This document shows positions 25,677-34,655 of a stretch of DNA of 64,000 bases, in pieces; within the stretch, counting starts at the first letter, position 1, and each line of letters opens with the position of its first letter. The stretch comes from Holophagaceae bacterium (lineage in GTDB: Bacteria; Acidobacteriota; Holophagae; Holophagales; Holophagaceae). The stretch spans positions 558,001 through 622,000 of the forward strand of contig JADKKO010000004.1 in the NCBI GenBank assembly GCA_016720465.1. Reading direction: 5' to 3'. The position numbers and the translations under genes were made by a program. The notes under the pieces were generated by a model. It made no database searches, was not told the DNA's origin, and saw nothing but the letters and a program-made list of their open reading frames with translations.

Positions 25677-28039
25677 GGTTTCACCTCCAGCGACACGCGG
25701 GCGAAGCCGCGGTTCTTGGCGCCATCCACCGCTTCGAAGATGATCTCCCGGGAGCCCGGCGGGCCTTCGGGCACCCGCATCAGGCCGATGGAACACTTCG
25801 CGGCCGGATCCCAGCGCAGGGGCACCGGCGCGCCGTCCCCGAGGCGGGCGCTGAGGAAGACCACGTCCTCGTCGGTGTGGGCCTTGATCTGCACCACGTC
25901 GCCGGGGCGGGCGTTGCTTGGCAATCCGGGCCGGATTTCCGGCGCCTTGCCGTCCAGGATGAAATGCTTGGTCTCGGAAATGCGGGCGCCGCTGGAATCG
26001 TGGAGCAGGATGCGCACGGCGTAGCGGCCATCGCGGAAGCCTTCGGGCACGAGGAAGCGGCCCTCCCAGACGGTGGTCCCGGGGCGGCGCGTCAGATCGA
26101 GCTTCAGGCCGAAGGGGAAGAGCGCCGTGGCGGCGCGGGTGCCCTCGTCGCATTCCACGCGCAGCACCGGGTCGCCGGGCTGGATGCGCCGGGGGCGCAG
26201 CAGCGAGCGCGGCGCCGCCAGGAAGGCCGTGTACGGCGTGATGAATTTGTAGCGCTTGGAGAGGGCGATGATCTCCTCGATCCACTCGCGCTTCTCGCCT
26301 TCGGCCTCGATGCGCGCCAGGAGGTCGTCCACCCGGGCGCGGGCCCAGCGCCGCGGCAGATCGCGGGCATCCAGCGCTTTTTCGGGCAGGGCCGTGTCCA
26401 GGGACGCGGATCCGCCGGGCATCAGGTTCGACGCCAATGTGAAGCGCAGCTTCGGCTGGGGCGCGGCGTAGCGTCCCACCCAGCCCGACAGGCTGCCGGC
26501 CGCCATGGGCTGCACGAGCACCGGGTAGATGTGGCGCAGCTTCGGCTCGCCGCCGCTGGTCTTGAAGGGCGCTTCTTCGTCTTCGCCGGCCAGTGCTTTT
26601 TCCTCTGCCTTCTCGGCCGGAGCCAGCAGGCGCCGGAAGAAGAGATCCGTCTCGATCTCCGTGGCGGTGGGGCTCAGCACCTGCTGCGAAGCGGCGCGCA
26701 GGGCCTCGCCCGCCTCGCCGGTGGTCACGGCGGTGAAGACAGGGATGGACCCGGCCGCGGCTTCCAGCGCCTTGGAACTGAAGGGCCCCTGTCCGCTGGT
26801 GAGCACCAGGATGCGGCCCTTGTTCCCGAGCGCCTTCCGCGCCGCCTGGAGAGCCGCGGGCAGGTTGGCGCCGGGGCCGAGGGAGCGGGAGCGCAGCGTG
26901 TTGAGCTCGCCCTCGATCTCGGCTGCGGTGCCGTGCTTCAGCGCCGGAGTGGGCGCAGGTTTCCGGTCGTAGGGAATGAGGGCGAACTGGTCCGTCGGCC
27001 TCAGATCGTGCAGGGTCCGCACGAGATGCCCATAGGCGGTTTCCAACCCCGCCCAGCGATGGCCCAGGGAGGTGTCGAACAGGATGGCCAGGGTCTGGGC
27101 CGGCCGCTTGGATTCGGGGCTCGGAGCTTTGCCGCCGGAGGTTTTACGGGGCGCGCCCGCCGCCGGTGTGACTTCCAGGAGGAAGAAGCCATCCTTCTCC
27201 GGGGGGATTTCCGAAGGGCGTTCCCAGGGCGCGAGGGCGAGACCATCCGGCAGCAGCCCCTCCGGGTTCCGGAAGGCGGAGAGGCGCAGGCGCTCGGTGT
27301 TCTTTGGCCTGATGCGGAAGGCCAGATCGCGGCCCAGCTTCACGTCGCGGCCGGTGAATTCCGCGCCCTCGGCGCTGGCTTTCAGGGGCAGGCCTGAGGG
27401 CATGGCTTCGAAAACGCCATCCTCCAGCTTCACTCTCACGGTGATGTTGCGGGCCGTGGGCGCTTCGCCGTCCGGGGGGCGCAGCACGAGCCGGAATTCG
27501 CTGACGCCGTCGATGAAGGGCACCTCCTCCTGGAATTGCAGCTCAAGTCGTTTCGTGGCCATGGGCGGAATGGGAGAGACCGTGACGGAGAAGAGCGCTC
27601 CGCCGGAGGGGCGCGCGCCGGCTCCGCTCTGTCCCGGGTCCGCATCCTCTTCATCACCTTGCTGGAGCAGGCCCGGATCGATCCGCTGCTGGGCCAGCTC
27701 GCGGTAGATGGCGCGGGCCCGCTGCTTCTCCAGGATCACGCCCGGGATGCGCTGCAGGCCGTCCCAGACGGCGAAGTCGCCTACCGCCGCGCTGGGGGGC
27801 AGGGCGAAGCGGTAGGTGCCTTCCTGCACCGCGTAGGTGTGGTTCTCGAAGACCTGCCGCACGTTCACCCGCGCGTAGCCCCGGGCGATGCCGATGTCGA
27901 TGGCCATCTCCCGCAGCGAAAGCACGGAGGCGTCAGGACGCCCGGAGCTGGTGGGGACCAGGAGCCCCGCCTGGGCGCGCAGGTGCGTCGCGCCGACGGC
28001 GAGGAACAGAAGGACGGAAGCGCGGACAGCGAAGCGCAT
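25673..28039 (-). CDS. Exported VIT and von Willebrand factor A domain protein
   Basis: The protein is 788 residues from the ATG at 28037-28039, giving the signal peptide MRFAVRASVLLFLAVGATHLRAQ. An N-terminal VIT-like domain (REMAIDIGIARGYARVNVRQVFENH ... is typical, quoted in part: ARVNVRQVFENHTYAVQEGT) precedes a VWA domain starting AILFDTSLG (D322). Its metal site reads DxSxG instead of the usual DxSxS, so metal binding may be altered. The C-terminal third is beta-rich. VIT/VWA proteins usually bind other proteins in the envelope. The gene overlaps the giant protein gene by ATGA and starts one base after the propeller gene's stop. Confidence 0.87.
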   Translation of the reverse strand: MRFAVRASVLLFLAVGATHLRAQAGLLVPTSSGRPDASVLSLREMAIDIGIARGYARVNVRQVFENHTYAVQEGTYRFALPPSAAVGDFAVWDGLQRIPGVILEKQRARAIYRELAQQRIDPGLLQQGDEEDADPGQSGAGARPSGGALFSVTVSPIPPMATKRLELQFQEEVPFIDGVSEFRLVLRPPDGEAPTARNITVRVKLEDGVFEAMPSGLPLKASAEGAEFTGRDVKLGRDLAFRIRPKNTERLRLSAFRNPEGLLPDGLALAPWERPSEIPPEKDGFFLLEVTPAAGAPRKTSGGKAPSPESKRPAQTLAILFDTSLGHRWAGLETAYGHLVRTLHDLRPTDQFALIPYDRKPAPTPALKHGTAAEIEGELNTLRSRSLGPGANLPAALQAARKALGNKGRILVLTSGQGPFSSKALEAAAGSIPVFTAVTTGEAGEALRAASQQVLSPTATEIETDLFFRRLLAPAEKAEEKALAGEDEEAPFKTSGGEPKLRHIYPVLVQPMAAGSLSGWVGRYAAPQPKLRFTLASNLMPGGSASLDTALPEKALDARDLPRRWARARVDDLLARIEAEGEKREWIEEIIALSKRYKFITPYTAFLAAPRSLLRPRRIQPGDPVLRVECDEGTRAATALFPFGLKLDLTRRPGTTVWEGRFLVPEGFRDGRYAVRILLHDSSGARISETKHFILDGKAPEIRPGLPSNARPGDVVQIKAHTDEDVVFLSARLGDGAPVPLRWDPAAKCSIGLMRVPEGPPGSREIIFEAVDGAKNRGFARVSLEVKP

Positions 28040-28040
28040 A

Positions 28041-29900
28041 TCAGTTTGATTCCTCAGGAAGGGGGAGAGGCAATCGGACCAGACCTTCGACGGTCCCGAC
28101 GAAAAGGGCATCCTTGCCCGGCATGATGGCGGTGACGTGGCTTGAAGGTAGCGGAACTTTCAACGGAGCGAAACGGCTTCCATCGGCGCTGAGGCGCCAG
28201 AGTCCGCGGCCGTCCGTGCCCAGGTAGAGCCGCCCGCCGGCCTCCACCAGGCAGCCCGTGTTCACCTTCAAATCGCCCGTTTCCGGAAAGGCCTCGAAGA
28301 CGCCAGGACCCCCCGGGGCGCTGCGCGCTGTGACGCGCCGGGCGATGCCGCCGCCGTAGGTGCCCACGTAGAGATCCGCGCCGTGGTGGGCCAGGGCGGT
28401 GACCCAGGGATGGGGCAGCTTTCCGTCCCCGGAGGTGGTGCGCCAGGCGACCCTGGAACCTGAAATCGCGCCGAGTCCCGACGGGGTTCCGACGAAGAGG
28501 AGGTCCGATTCGCCAGGGCCCTGGGCCAGGGCGAGGGCCTGGTTGCCGGGCAGGCCGTGGAAGGCCGACAGCAGCCGCGATCCCGGCAGCAGCACGCCCT
28601 GGCCGAAGCCCATGGCCACGCCATCCCGGGTGGAAGCCAAGGAAAAGGCGGCGCCCGCATCGAGAGGTTCCACGGGCTTGAGCTGGTTTCCCGAAAGCCT
28701 CGCGACGCCTCTCAGGCTGGCCACATGCATCATTCCCCCGGCCGACAGCAGGGCATTGACGCCCCAAGCGGCGGAGCCCGGCACGGCATTCCAAGTCCAC
28801 GGCTGTCCATCCGGTGTGCCCTTTGCCGCACTGCCCGGCGAGCCGAGGACGACCCCGCCGTTGAAGAGTCCGGCCACCAGCCGTCCATCCTGCATGGCCA
28901 GGGCGTTCACATGGCAGGGGCCCGGCGGCAGGGCGGCCGGGCGGGGCCGGGCGAGGGTCCATCCGCTGCTCCCGCGCCGGAAGAGCCCCGCCTCTGTGTC
29001 GGCGAAAAGCACGCCATCGAAGGCGAGGACTTTCTTCACGGCTGAGGACAGCAGTTCCTCCGAGGGGCGGCCGGAGGCTTCGAAACGCAGCAGGCGGCCT
29101 TCGCAGACCGCGAAGAGCTGGGCTCCGAATGCGGCGAAGGAGCTGGCTTCCTCCGCGCCGGAAACCGGCAGCAGCGGGCCTTCCAGGGGCCCGCGGGCCA
29201 GGCCCTTCGGCGTGAGGACCACCAGCTCCTTGCCCACCACCGCGATGCCGTCGATCCAGGGATCCGGCGAGGGAACCGCGGTGGCTTGCGCGCCGCTGAG
29301 CCGCCGCAGCCCCTGTTCTCCGCCCGCGAACAGCGAGCCGCCCGGGCCCGCTGCGATGCTCCGCACGGGCGTCCCGTCCAGGCGCTCCAGGACAACCGCG
29401 CCCCACGCGGCGCGGAAGAGCCCTTCCTGGGCGCCGATGAGCAGTTCGCCCCCTTGGGTTTCCCGCAGATCGCGCACATGGAGGGTGCCGAAACCCGTGC
29501 GGGCTTCTTCCCAGGTCTTGTCCCGGCGCAGGAAGAGCCCGCCCGCCGCCAACCCCGCCACTGGCCGGCCCCGCCACAAGGCGAGGGCCGAGACGCTGAG
29601 CGTGGGCAGACCCGCGGTGATGTCGCCGCTGCCGTCCATGACGCCGAAGGCCCCGGCGGTGATGAGTCCGTCGGGGGAGAGTCCCGCGGCCGAGACTTCG
29701 CCTCCGCCCCAGCGTTCCACGCGCAGGGTCGGCACCGGAAGGGGCGCGAATTGCAGCGGCTGGAGATTCCGGGCCGGCGCATCCAGGGCCTGGCGCACCT
29801 GGCGGGAGATCCGCCACCACGCGATGCCTCCGCCGAGGAGCAGGATGAGCGCGGCTGCGCCCGCCAGGATGAAACGCTTCCGTGCTGTGGAGATGGCCAT
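28041..29900 (-). CDS. Membrane-anchored beta-propeller protein
   Basis: The protein is 619 residues from the ATG at 29898-29900; an ATG at 29934-29936 would add 12. A basic N-terminus is followed by one membrane helix (FILAGAAALILLLGGGIAWW), so the rest faces the periplasm. The body consists of repeated four-strand blades with motifs such as LYVGTYGGGIARR, LYLGTDGRGLWRL and LFVGTVEGLVRL, resembling the regulator-propeller (reg_prop) repeats of hybrid sensors, but with no kinase. It is the first gene of the five-gene cluster and could be a ligand-binding or docking subunit. This function is inferred. Confidence 0.82.
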   Translation of the reverse strand: MAISTARKRFILAGAAALILLLGGGIAWWRISRQVRQALDAPARNLQPLQFAPLPVPTLRVERWGGGEVSAAGLSPDGLITAGAFGVMDGSGDITAGLPTLSVSALALWRGRPVAGLAAGGLFLRRDKTWEEARTGFGTLHVRDLRETQGGELLIGAQEGLFRAAWGAVVLERLDGTPVRSIAAGPGGSLFAGGEQGLRRLSGAQATAVPSPDPWIDGIAVVGKELVVLTPKGLARGPLEGPLLPVSGAEEASSFAAFGAQLFAVCEGRLLRFEASGRPSEELLSSAVKKVLAFDGVLFADTEAGLFRRGSSGWTLARPRPAALPPGPCHVNALAMQDGRLVAGLFNGGVVLGSPGSAAKGTPDGQPWTWNAVPGSAAWGVNALLSAGGMMHVASLRGVARLSGNQLKPVEPLDAGAAFSLASTRDGVAMGFGQGVLLPGSRLLSAFHGLPGNQALALAQGPGESDLLFVGTPSGLGAISGSRVAWRTTSGDGKLPHPWVTALAHHGADLYVGTYGGGIARRVTARSAPGGPGVFEAFPETGDLKVNTGCLVEAGGRLYLGTDGRGLWRLSADGSRFAPLKVPLPSSHVTAIMPGKDALFVGTVEGLVRLPLPLPEESN

Positions 29901-30146
29901 GGGGAAAACGTACCGGGAAAATTCGGGGAGGGACATGTCTGAATGCTGAAAACACCACCATGCGCCGAGAAGGAGCGGGTGGAGAGGCGGGGCCGCTCCG
30001 TGGCAGCACCTACGAAGATAGCCATCCGGGCCGCCGATCGAGGCGGTCCTTCCCAAACGCGGGAAGCCGTGGCCAGAAGGCGCGTTCCGCCTGTCCCAGG
30101 GGCCGGGATGGCTGGACGAAGGCCTTCTGGAAAAGGCCGATGCGCC

Positions 30147-31310
30147 CTAATCCCGCGCTCTGGGGATGTAGGTCCTGGCGGGATCGAGCCGGGAGGCGTA
30201 GCGGCTGTTCCAGAGCTGTTCGAAAATCTGATCCCCCTGCGCCGCGAGGCCCGCATCCCGGAGGATCAGCTCCACGTTCCGCGAATCCTCGAAGTAGTCC
30301 TCGCTCCAATTGCTCGTGCCCAGCCAGAGCAGGCCCCCGTCCACGGTCATGTACTTGCTGTGGATGACCCGGGCGAAGGGGATGTGCCCCTTTCCGGAAT
30401 CCGGGATGGAGGCGACGCGCACCTCGATGTTCGGGATGAGGCCGAGGGACTTCAGGTGCTCCACGGCGGGCGAGGACAGATTCCAATCCGAGACCAGGAG
30501 CTGGACGGCCACCCCCCGGACCGCGGCGGCGCGCAGCGCGTTGTCGAGGGCGGGCCAGAAGCGGGTCTTGCCGGAGACCGGGGAATAGGTGAGGAGCTGG
30601 ACGCGGACCCGGGTTTTCGCTTGGTCCAGAAGATCGATCAAGGAGGGCAGGGCGGCCCGGATGGAAGGCGGCGTGAGGCCCGGCGGACTGGCCACGAGTT
30701 CCAGCGCGGGCGGCGGCGAGGTTGCGATGCCCTTGGGCGGCAACGGCAGCTTGCGGGTCTTGCAGAATTCCCAGTCGATTTCGAAGATCTGCCGCAGGGG
30801 CGCCAGGAGCGACGGAGTCCGGAATCGCAGTCCGGTCTCGTGGATGTGCTGCAACGAACGCCAATCCAGGTTCTGGCTCCCGACGAAGGCCTCCTCGCCG
30901 TCCACGATGAAATATTTGGCGTGGAGGATTCCCCGCTTCCCTTCCCCGAAGTCGAAGACTCGCAGCTCGGCCCCCGGAATGGCGCGCAGCCGGGCCACCG
31001 AGGGCGGGTCCCCGGCCAGCAGCAGGGCGGAGAGCATGATGCGCACCTTCACGCCACGGGCTCCGGCCATCTCCAGTTCCTTGAGCACAGGCTCCAGGAA
31101 GCTGCTCGGCGCGTTGGAAACATAGAATTCCGCCAGGTCGATGCTGCGCTTGGCCCCGCGGATCATGTCCGGCCACACGTCCTTGGCGAAGGGCAGGTCC
31201 GCCTGCGCGAGGCCGGTCCCCTCGGGGATGGACTGCACGAGCCGGGGGACCTGAGCGCCCAAGGTCGCAGCCAGGAGCAAGGCCAGAAATGGGATGCGGC
31301 GGGTGGGCAT
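30147..31310 (-). CDS. Exported phospholipase D-like protein with two HKD motifs
   Basis: The protein is 387 residues with a signal peptide ending at LGAQ. Two PLD motifs are intact: HAKYFIVDG (H130, K132, D137) and HSKYMTVDGG (H317, K319, D324), each followed by the expected GSQNLD or GTSNWS segment. PLD-superfamily enzymes cleave or transfer phosphodiesters through a phosphohistidine intermediate, acting on phospholipids or DNA; the substrate cannot be told here. AGAGG lies before the ATG. It is upstream of, and co-directional with, the propeller gene, 246 bases away, so membership in the same transcription unit is uncertain. Confidence 0.9.
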   Translation of the reverse strand: MPTRRIPFLALLLAATLGAQVPRLVQSIPEGTGLAQADLPFAKDVWPDMIRGAKRSIDLAEFYVSNAPSSFLEPVLKELEMAGARGVKVRIMLSALLLAGDPPSVARLRAIPGAELRVFDFGEGKRGILHAKYFIVDGEEAFVGSQNLDWRSLQHIHETGLRFRTPSLLAPLRQIFEIDWEFCKTRKLPLPPKGIATSPPPALELVASPPGLTPPSIRAALPSLIDLLDQAKTRVRVQLLTYSPVSGKTRFWPALDNALRAAAVRGVAVQLLVSDWNLSSPAVEHLKSLGLIPNIEVRVASIPDSGKGHIPFARVIHSKYMTVDGGLLWLGTSNWSEDYFEDSRNVELILRDAGLAAQGDQIFEQLWNSRYASRLDPARTYIPRARD

Positions 31311-31406
31311 GGCGACCTCTCGGGCTGGGCGAGGATAGGAACCGAAGCGGATTTCTATCTCGAAGATGATACGGCCGAGATGCAGAGGCCACGGAGAAAG
31401 CCGGAG

Positions 31407-32408
31407 TCATCCGGTCACACCCACCAACAGCCGGCCTCCTTTTCCATCCTCCTGGGCCGCGCGGGCGTCTTTGGTTTTTTCCATGCGGAGATAGATGTTC
31501 CAGTCCGCCCTTGCTTCCCGCTTCCACTGGCGTTGTTGCCGGCGGAACAACTCGGGATGGGCACGGCTCAAGATGAGCGCCCGGTCCACGGCCCCACACT
31601 CGAATCCAGGATCAAAGGCCAGGGTCTCGATGGCCCGGACACCCTCATGCAGACTCGGAAAGGGAAATTCCAATCCCAGCAACCGGGCCACCAGCAGGCG
31701 CAGGGGTTCCGGGACTGGGCTATGGCCCCGTTTCAAGGCCGGCACGCCCTCCTGGAGCAGGGTCCGGAAACCGGGGGGAGAAGCCAAGGTCAGGGCCGCC
31801 AGCGCGAGGGTGCCGAGCTGGAAGAGGTCCCGGCGCCCGGGATCATCCGCAGCCAAACCCAGGAAAGGCAGCATGGCCATTCTGGCCTCTGGCATTTTGG
31901 ATATGCCTTCTGCCAGGAAAGGGGCCATGGGCGCGTCCAGGAGATGCGCGCAGCCATCGAAGCCCAACCACACCATGTGAGGATTGAGCACGCCGAAGCC
32001 CACCCGGATCTGGTCCAGGAAGCGGATGCCTGTGGCGACCCGCTGGAGCACGGCCAGGACGAAGCGAGGCGGCATGGGCCTCCGCGCGCGTGTGGCTGCG
32101 CGGATGGCTGCGGCGAGGGTGAGCCCCGGCGAGAAATCACAGGACAGGAGGGGCTCCTGCGAATCGTCGATCCGCCACCGCTGCCCGCAGGACCACTCGC
32201 GGGGCAGATCGTGGATCACCCAGTTCGCCTTGTGCAGGCGTTTGTCGAAGCCCTGGTCCCGAAGCACCTCGCCGTTATAAAGGCGCACGAGGGCGTGCCG
32301 GTCATAGGCCTCCTCCTTGAGCTTCACCGCTCTGTGCAGGCTGCCGAACGGATCGAGCGCCACCCGCTCGATGAGGATGTGGTGTCCGATGCGCCTCGCC
32401 TGATCCAT
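31407..32408 (-). CDS. Degenerate protein kinase-like protein (probable pseudokinase)
   Basis: The protein is 333 residues and cytosolic, with the overall order of a Ser/Thr kinase fold: an N-terminal strand-rich lobe (HHILIERVALDPFGSLHRAVKL) and a helical C-lobe. The usual catalytic HRDxKxxN is replaced by GFGVLNPHMVWLGFDG and the DFG position by LLDAPM. The Gly loop is also poor. Phosphotransfer is therefore unlikely, and it may act as a binding or scaffold protein. Recognition rests on the fold-like pattern only. The next gene upstream is the KAP NTPase, in a different base-composition context. Confidence 0.6.
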   Translation of the reverse strand: MDQARRIGHHILIERVALDPFGSLHRAVKLKEEAYDRHALVRLYNGEVLRDQGFDKRLHKANWVIHDLPREWSCGQRWRIDDSQEPLLSCDFSPGLTLAAAIRAATRARRPMPPRFVLAVLQRVATGIRFLDQIRVGFGVLNPHMVWLGFDGCAHLLDAPMAPFLAEGISKMPEARMAMLPFLGLAADDPGRRDLFQLGTLALAALTLASPPGFRTLLQEGVPALKRGHSPVPEPLRLLVARLLGLEFPFPSLHEGVRAIETLAFDPGFECGAVDRALILSRAHPELFRRQQRQWKREARADWNIYLRMEKTKDARAAQEDGKGGRLLVGVTG

Positions 32409-32594
32409 GATGATGTCCCCGAAGAGCAGTCTGCGGGCGGGCCTGTGATGTCAGCGTGAATCCTCCGCACAGCTTTGGTGACCGGCGGATGCATCCGACG
32501 GAGAGTATGAGAATGGGTCAGGGAGTGGGCATGTTTTAACTTGGTGGGCAAAACCCAATAGCCCTAGCGGTCCTAGTTGCGTCGATTCCTCACC

Positions 32595-34655
32595 CTAGAA
32601 CCGAGATGGCCGCCACCCTTCAATATAGCGTTCAGCCAATTTCAAGGCCTTCAATGTGCGTGGGTGTAACGCAAGGGAATCCCATGAAGATGCGCCTGAT
32701 TTGACCCGTTCGACCAAAGTTTTTTCCCCAAGCAAGTTGCCTAGTTCCTCCCAAGGAAGCGCGCTAAATATTTCAACTTGAACGGAACCAAGTGACTGCC
32801 TTGCTCCATCCGACATACCTGTTCGAAGGAGCTGGAACAAGAACCCATCATCAAGTGCAAAGTCCTGCACCCGGGCATGGAGCGCTATATTGCTTGCCGT
32901 GGCGTTAATAATAAGGCGATAGAGCTGGGGCTCTTGACTAAGCCGGAGTGAGTCTGAATTTTGAATTTCCAGGTAGATGCCATTCAGCAATTCTTCTGCT
33001 TTTAGCTCTGTGATGAACTTAGATTCTCGCGCCACTATCACTAGGGTCCACTTGCCGGAAATCCAAAGCAATGTCGGGAGTGTGTTTTGGATGAGTTTAG
33101 TTCGTTCTTCATCATCGACCACACACTTCAGCAATCTATAGATCACTCGATTGAGCGCTTGATCACCAGTGCCACCGAAGAAACTTGTCTTGTCCTCACG
33201 TAAGCGATGGGCTTGGTCAAGTAGAGCGCATAAGGCTGGTTGGACCTGATCGGGTTGGAAATTGAGCTCGTAGGCCTCCATTCGCCTAAACAAGATCTCC
33301 ATCCGTTGATCGTCCATTTCAGTCAACAGTGCCGAGACGGCCTCATGGTTCTTCATGGTCGATACGGCTTTCTCGACAAACTCGGTCTCGATCTCGCCCT
33401 CGGGCAGTGTGTGCTGCAGATAAGTCAAAAATACTTCTGCAAGAGCTACTCGTCGATTCAGCGCCCATTCTGTCTTATTCCGTGAAGCGAGCAATCGTAC
33501 TTGAAGATGTCCCTCAGCGGCTGCTGGGAAAAGGAGTCCCACCATTTCTTCCACCCACTCCCGGTGCTCCTCATCTGATTTTGGAATAGCCTGTATTGAT
33601 TTCGCATCGCTAGAGTCAGCGGTTGCCTTCTCTATCGTGGCGCTTGTTAATGCATCCTTAGCTTCTCGAAGACTCGCAAACACCTTCGGTCTCAGCACCC
33701 GGACAGCTTCAAGTGACAACAAGTCTGCAAGAGCCACTTCACGCCCAATTGAGCCCAGGGTGACGTCCAGTGCATTACCAAACCGGTTGATGTCTCGTGG
33801 AGTACTCATCAATGGCCGAACTACCAGGGCCCAAAGGTTTGACCATGCGTTCTGGTCAAGCTCCCTAACCGAGGCTCCTTGGATCGCTTCATCCATCACT
33901 TGGAAACACATTTGATCGAGGTCCGTGGGCCTCGCAATAGGAACATCGTGCGCGATTTGAACGATCTTTTGCAGATATGCGCGGCCGGATTCAACATTCT
34001 CTCCCAACAATCCAGCCACTCTATCCGCGTCGAAAGCAAGGACGTAGACCAGATTTGGGAAATCTCCCACGAGCCGAACGAGGCGGACAATATCTTTCAC
34101 TTCCTCTTTACTCATTCGGTCTAAATCGTCAATAAATACAACCACCTTTCGATCAAGGTTTTGGAACTGATCCCGCAAGCTCCTCCGCAGCTCATCCAGA
34201 CTTTTCGGGGTTCCCAGTTTCTTTAGGACCCAGCGAGCTGCTGAAACAAGAACCTTCGCGAGACCTGTATATGGGTCAATCGCAGGGACATTTGAAAGTA
34301 GGGAAGAGAGAGACCCTGCGTATGTATCGAGTGCCTGACAGAGCGATTGGAGCCGCTCCTCTTTACCTCCGGACAGCTCCAATGACAGTTCTCGGAAATA
34401 CCGGGAGAGTAGTTGATCGGTTCCCGAAAACAACCATGGATTGAAGCGAACCAATGTGACCTTCTCGTGGAGGTGTTCAGAAATCAGATTCAATAGGGAC
34501 GATTTTCCACATCCCCAGGGCCCTTGAATGCTGATGACGAAACTTGCCTCCCTGGAAGCTCCAAGAATTTGCTTAGCAATGTGCTCCCCGATTCGAACTC
34601 GGCCCAATCGATCTTGGCTAGAAGACTCGATTGGGTGGTCGCTGTTTATCGTCAC
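32595..34655 (-). CDS. KAP family P-loop NTPase
   Basis: The protein is 686 residues from a GTG start (34653-34655) with AGGAG well placed. Walker A is GPWGCGKSS (45-53), followed by the family motif RFNPWLFSG and Walker B VVVFIDDLDR (171-180). These are the signatures of KAP NTPases, a STAND-related group that includes PifA, which blocks phage T7. The central hydrophobic stretch is weaker than the usual paired membrane helices. Base composition is much lower in G+C than the neighbours (48% in a counted 60-base line near 33.0 kb) with different codon use, indicating transfer. No partner gene is next to it. Confidence 0.88.
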   Translation of the reverse strand: MTINSDHPIESSSQDRLGRVRIGEHIAKQILGASREASFVISIQGPWGCGKSSLLNLISEHLHEKVTLVRFNPWLFSGTDQLLSRYFRELSLELSGGKEERLQSLCQALDTYAGSLSSLLSNVPAIDPYTGLAKVLVSAARWVLKKLGTPKSLDELRRSLRDQFQNLDRKVVVFIDDLDRMSKEEVKDIVRLVRLVGDFPNLVYVLAFDADRVAGLLGENVESGRAYLQKIVQIAHDVPIARPTDLDQMCFQVMDEAIQGASVRELDQNAWSNLWALVVRPLMSTPRDINRFGNALDVTLGSIGREVALADLLSLEAVRVLRPKVFASLREAKDALTSATIEKATADSSDAKSIQAIPKSDEEHREWVEEMVGLLFPAAAEGHLQVRLLASRNKTEWALNRRVALAEVFLTYLQHTLPEGEIETEFVEKAVSTMKNHEAVSALLTEMDDQRMEILFRRMEAYELNFQPDQVQPALCALLDQAHRLREDKTSFFGGTGDQALNRVIYRLLKCVVDDEERTKLIQNTLPTLLWISGKWTLVIVARESKFITELKAEELLNGIYLEIQNSDSLRLSQEPQLYRLIINATASNIALHARVQDFALDDGFLFQLLRTGMSDGARQSLGSVQVEIFSALPWEELGNLLGEKTLVERVKSGASSWDSLALHPRTLKALKLAERYIEGWRPSRF

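Noticed and set aside
21243..26024. A 1593-codon open frame on the plus strand opposite the giant protein gene.
   Set aside because: Its composition is typical of antisense high-GC frames, there are no motifs, and the minus-strand gene has a signal peptide and coupled overlaps at both ends.
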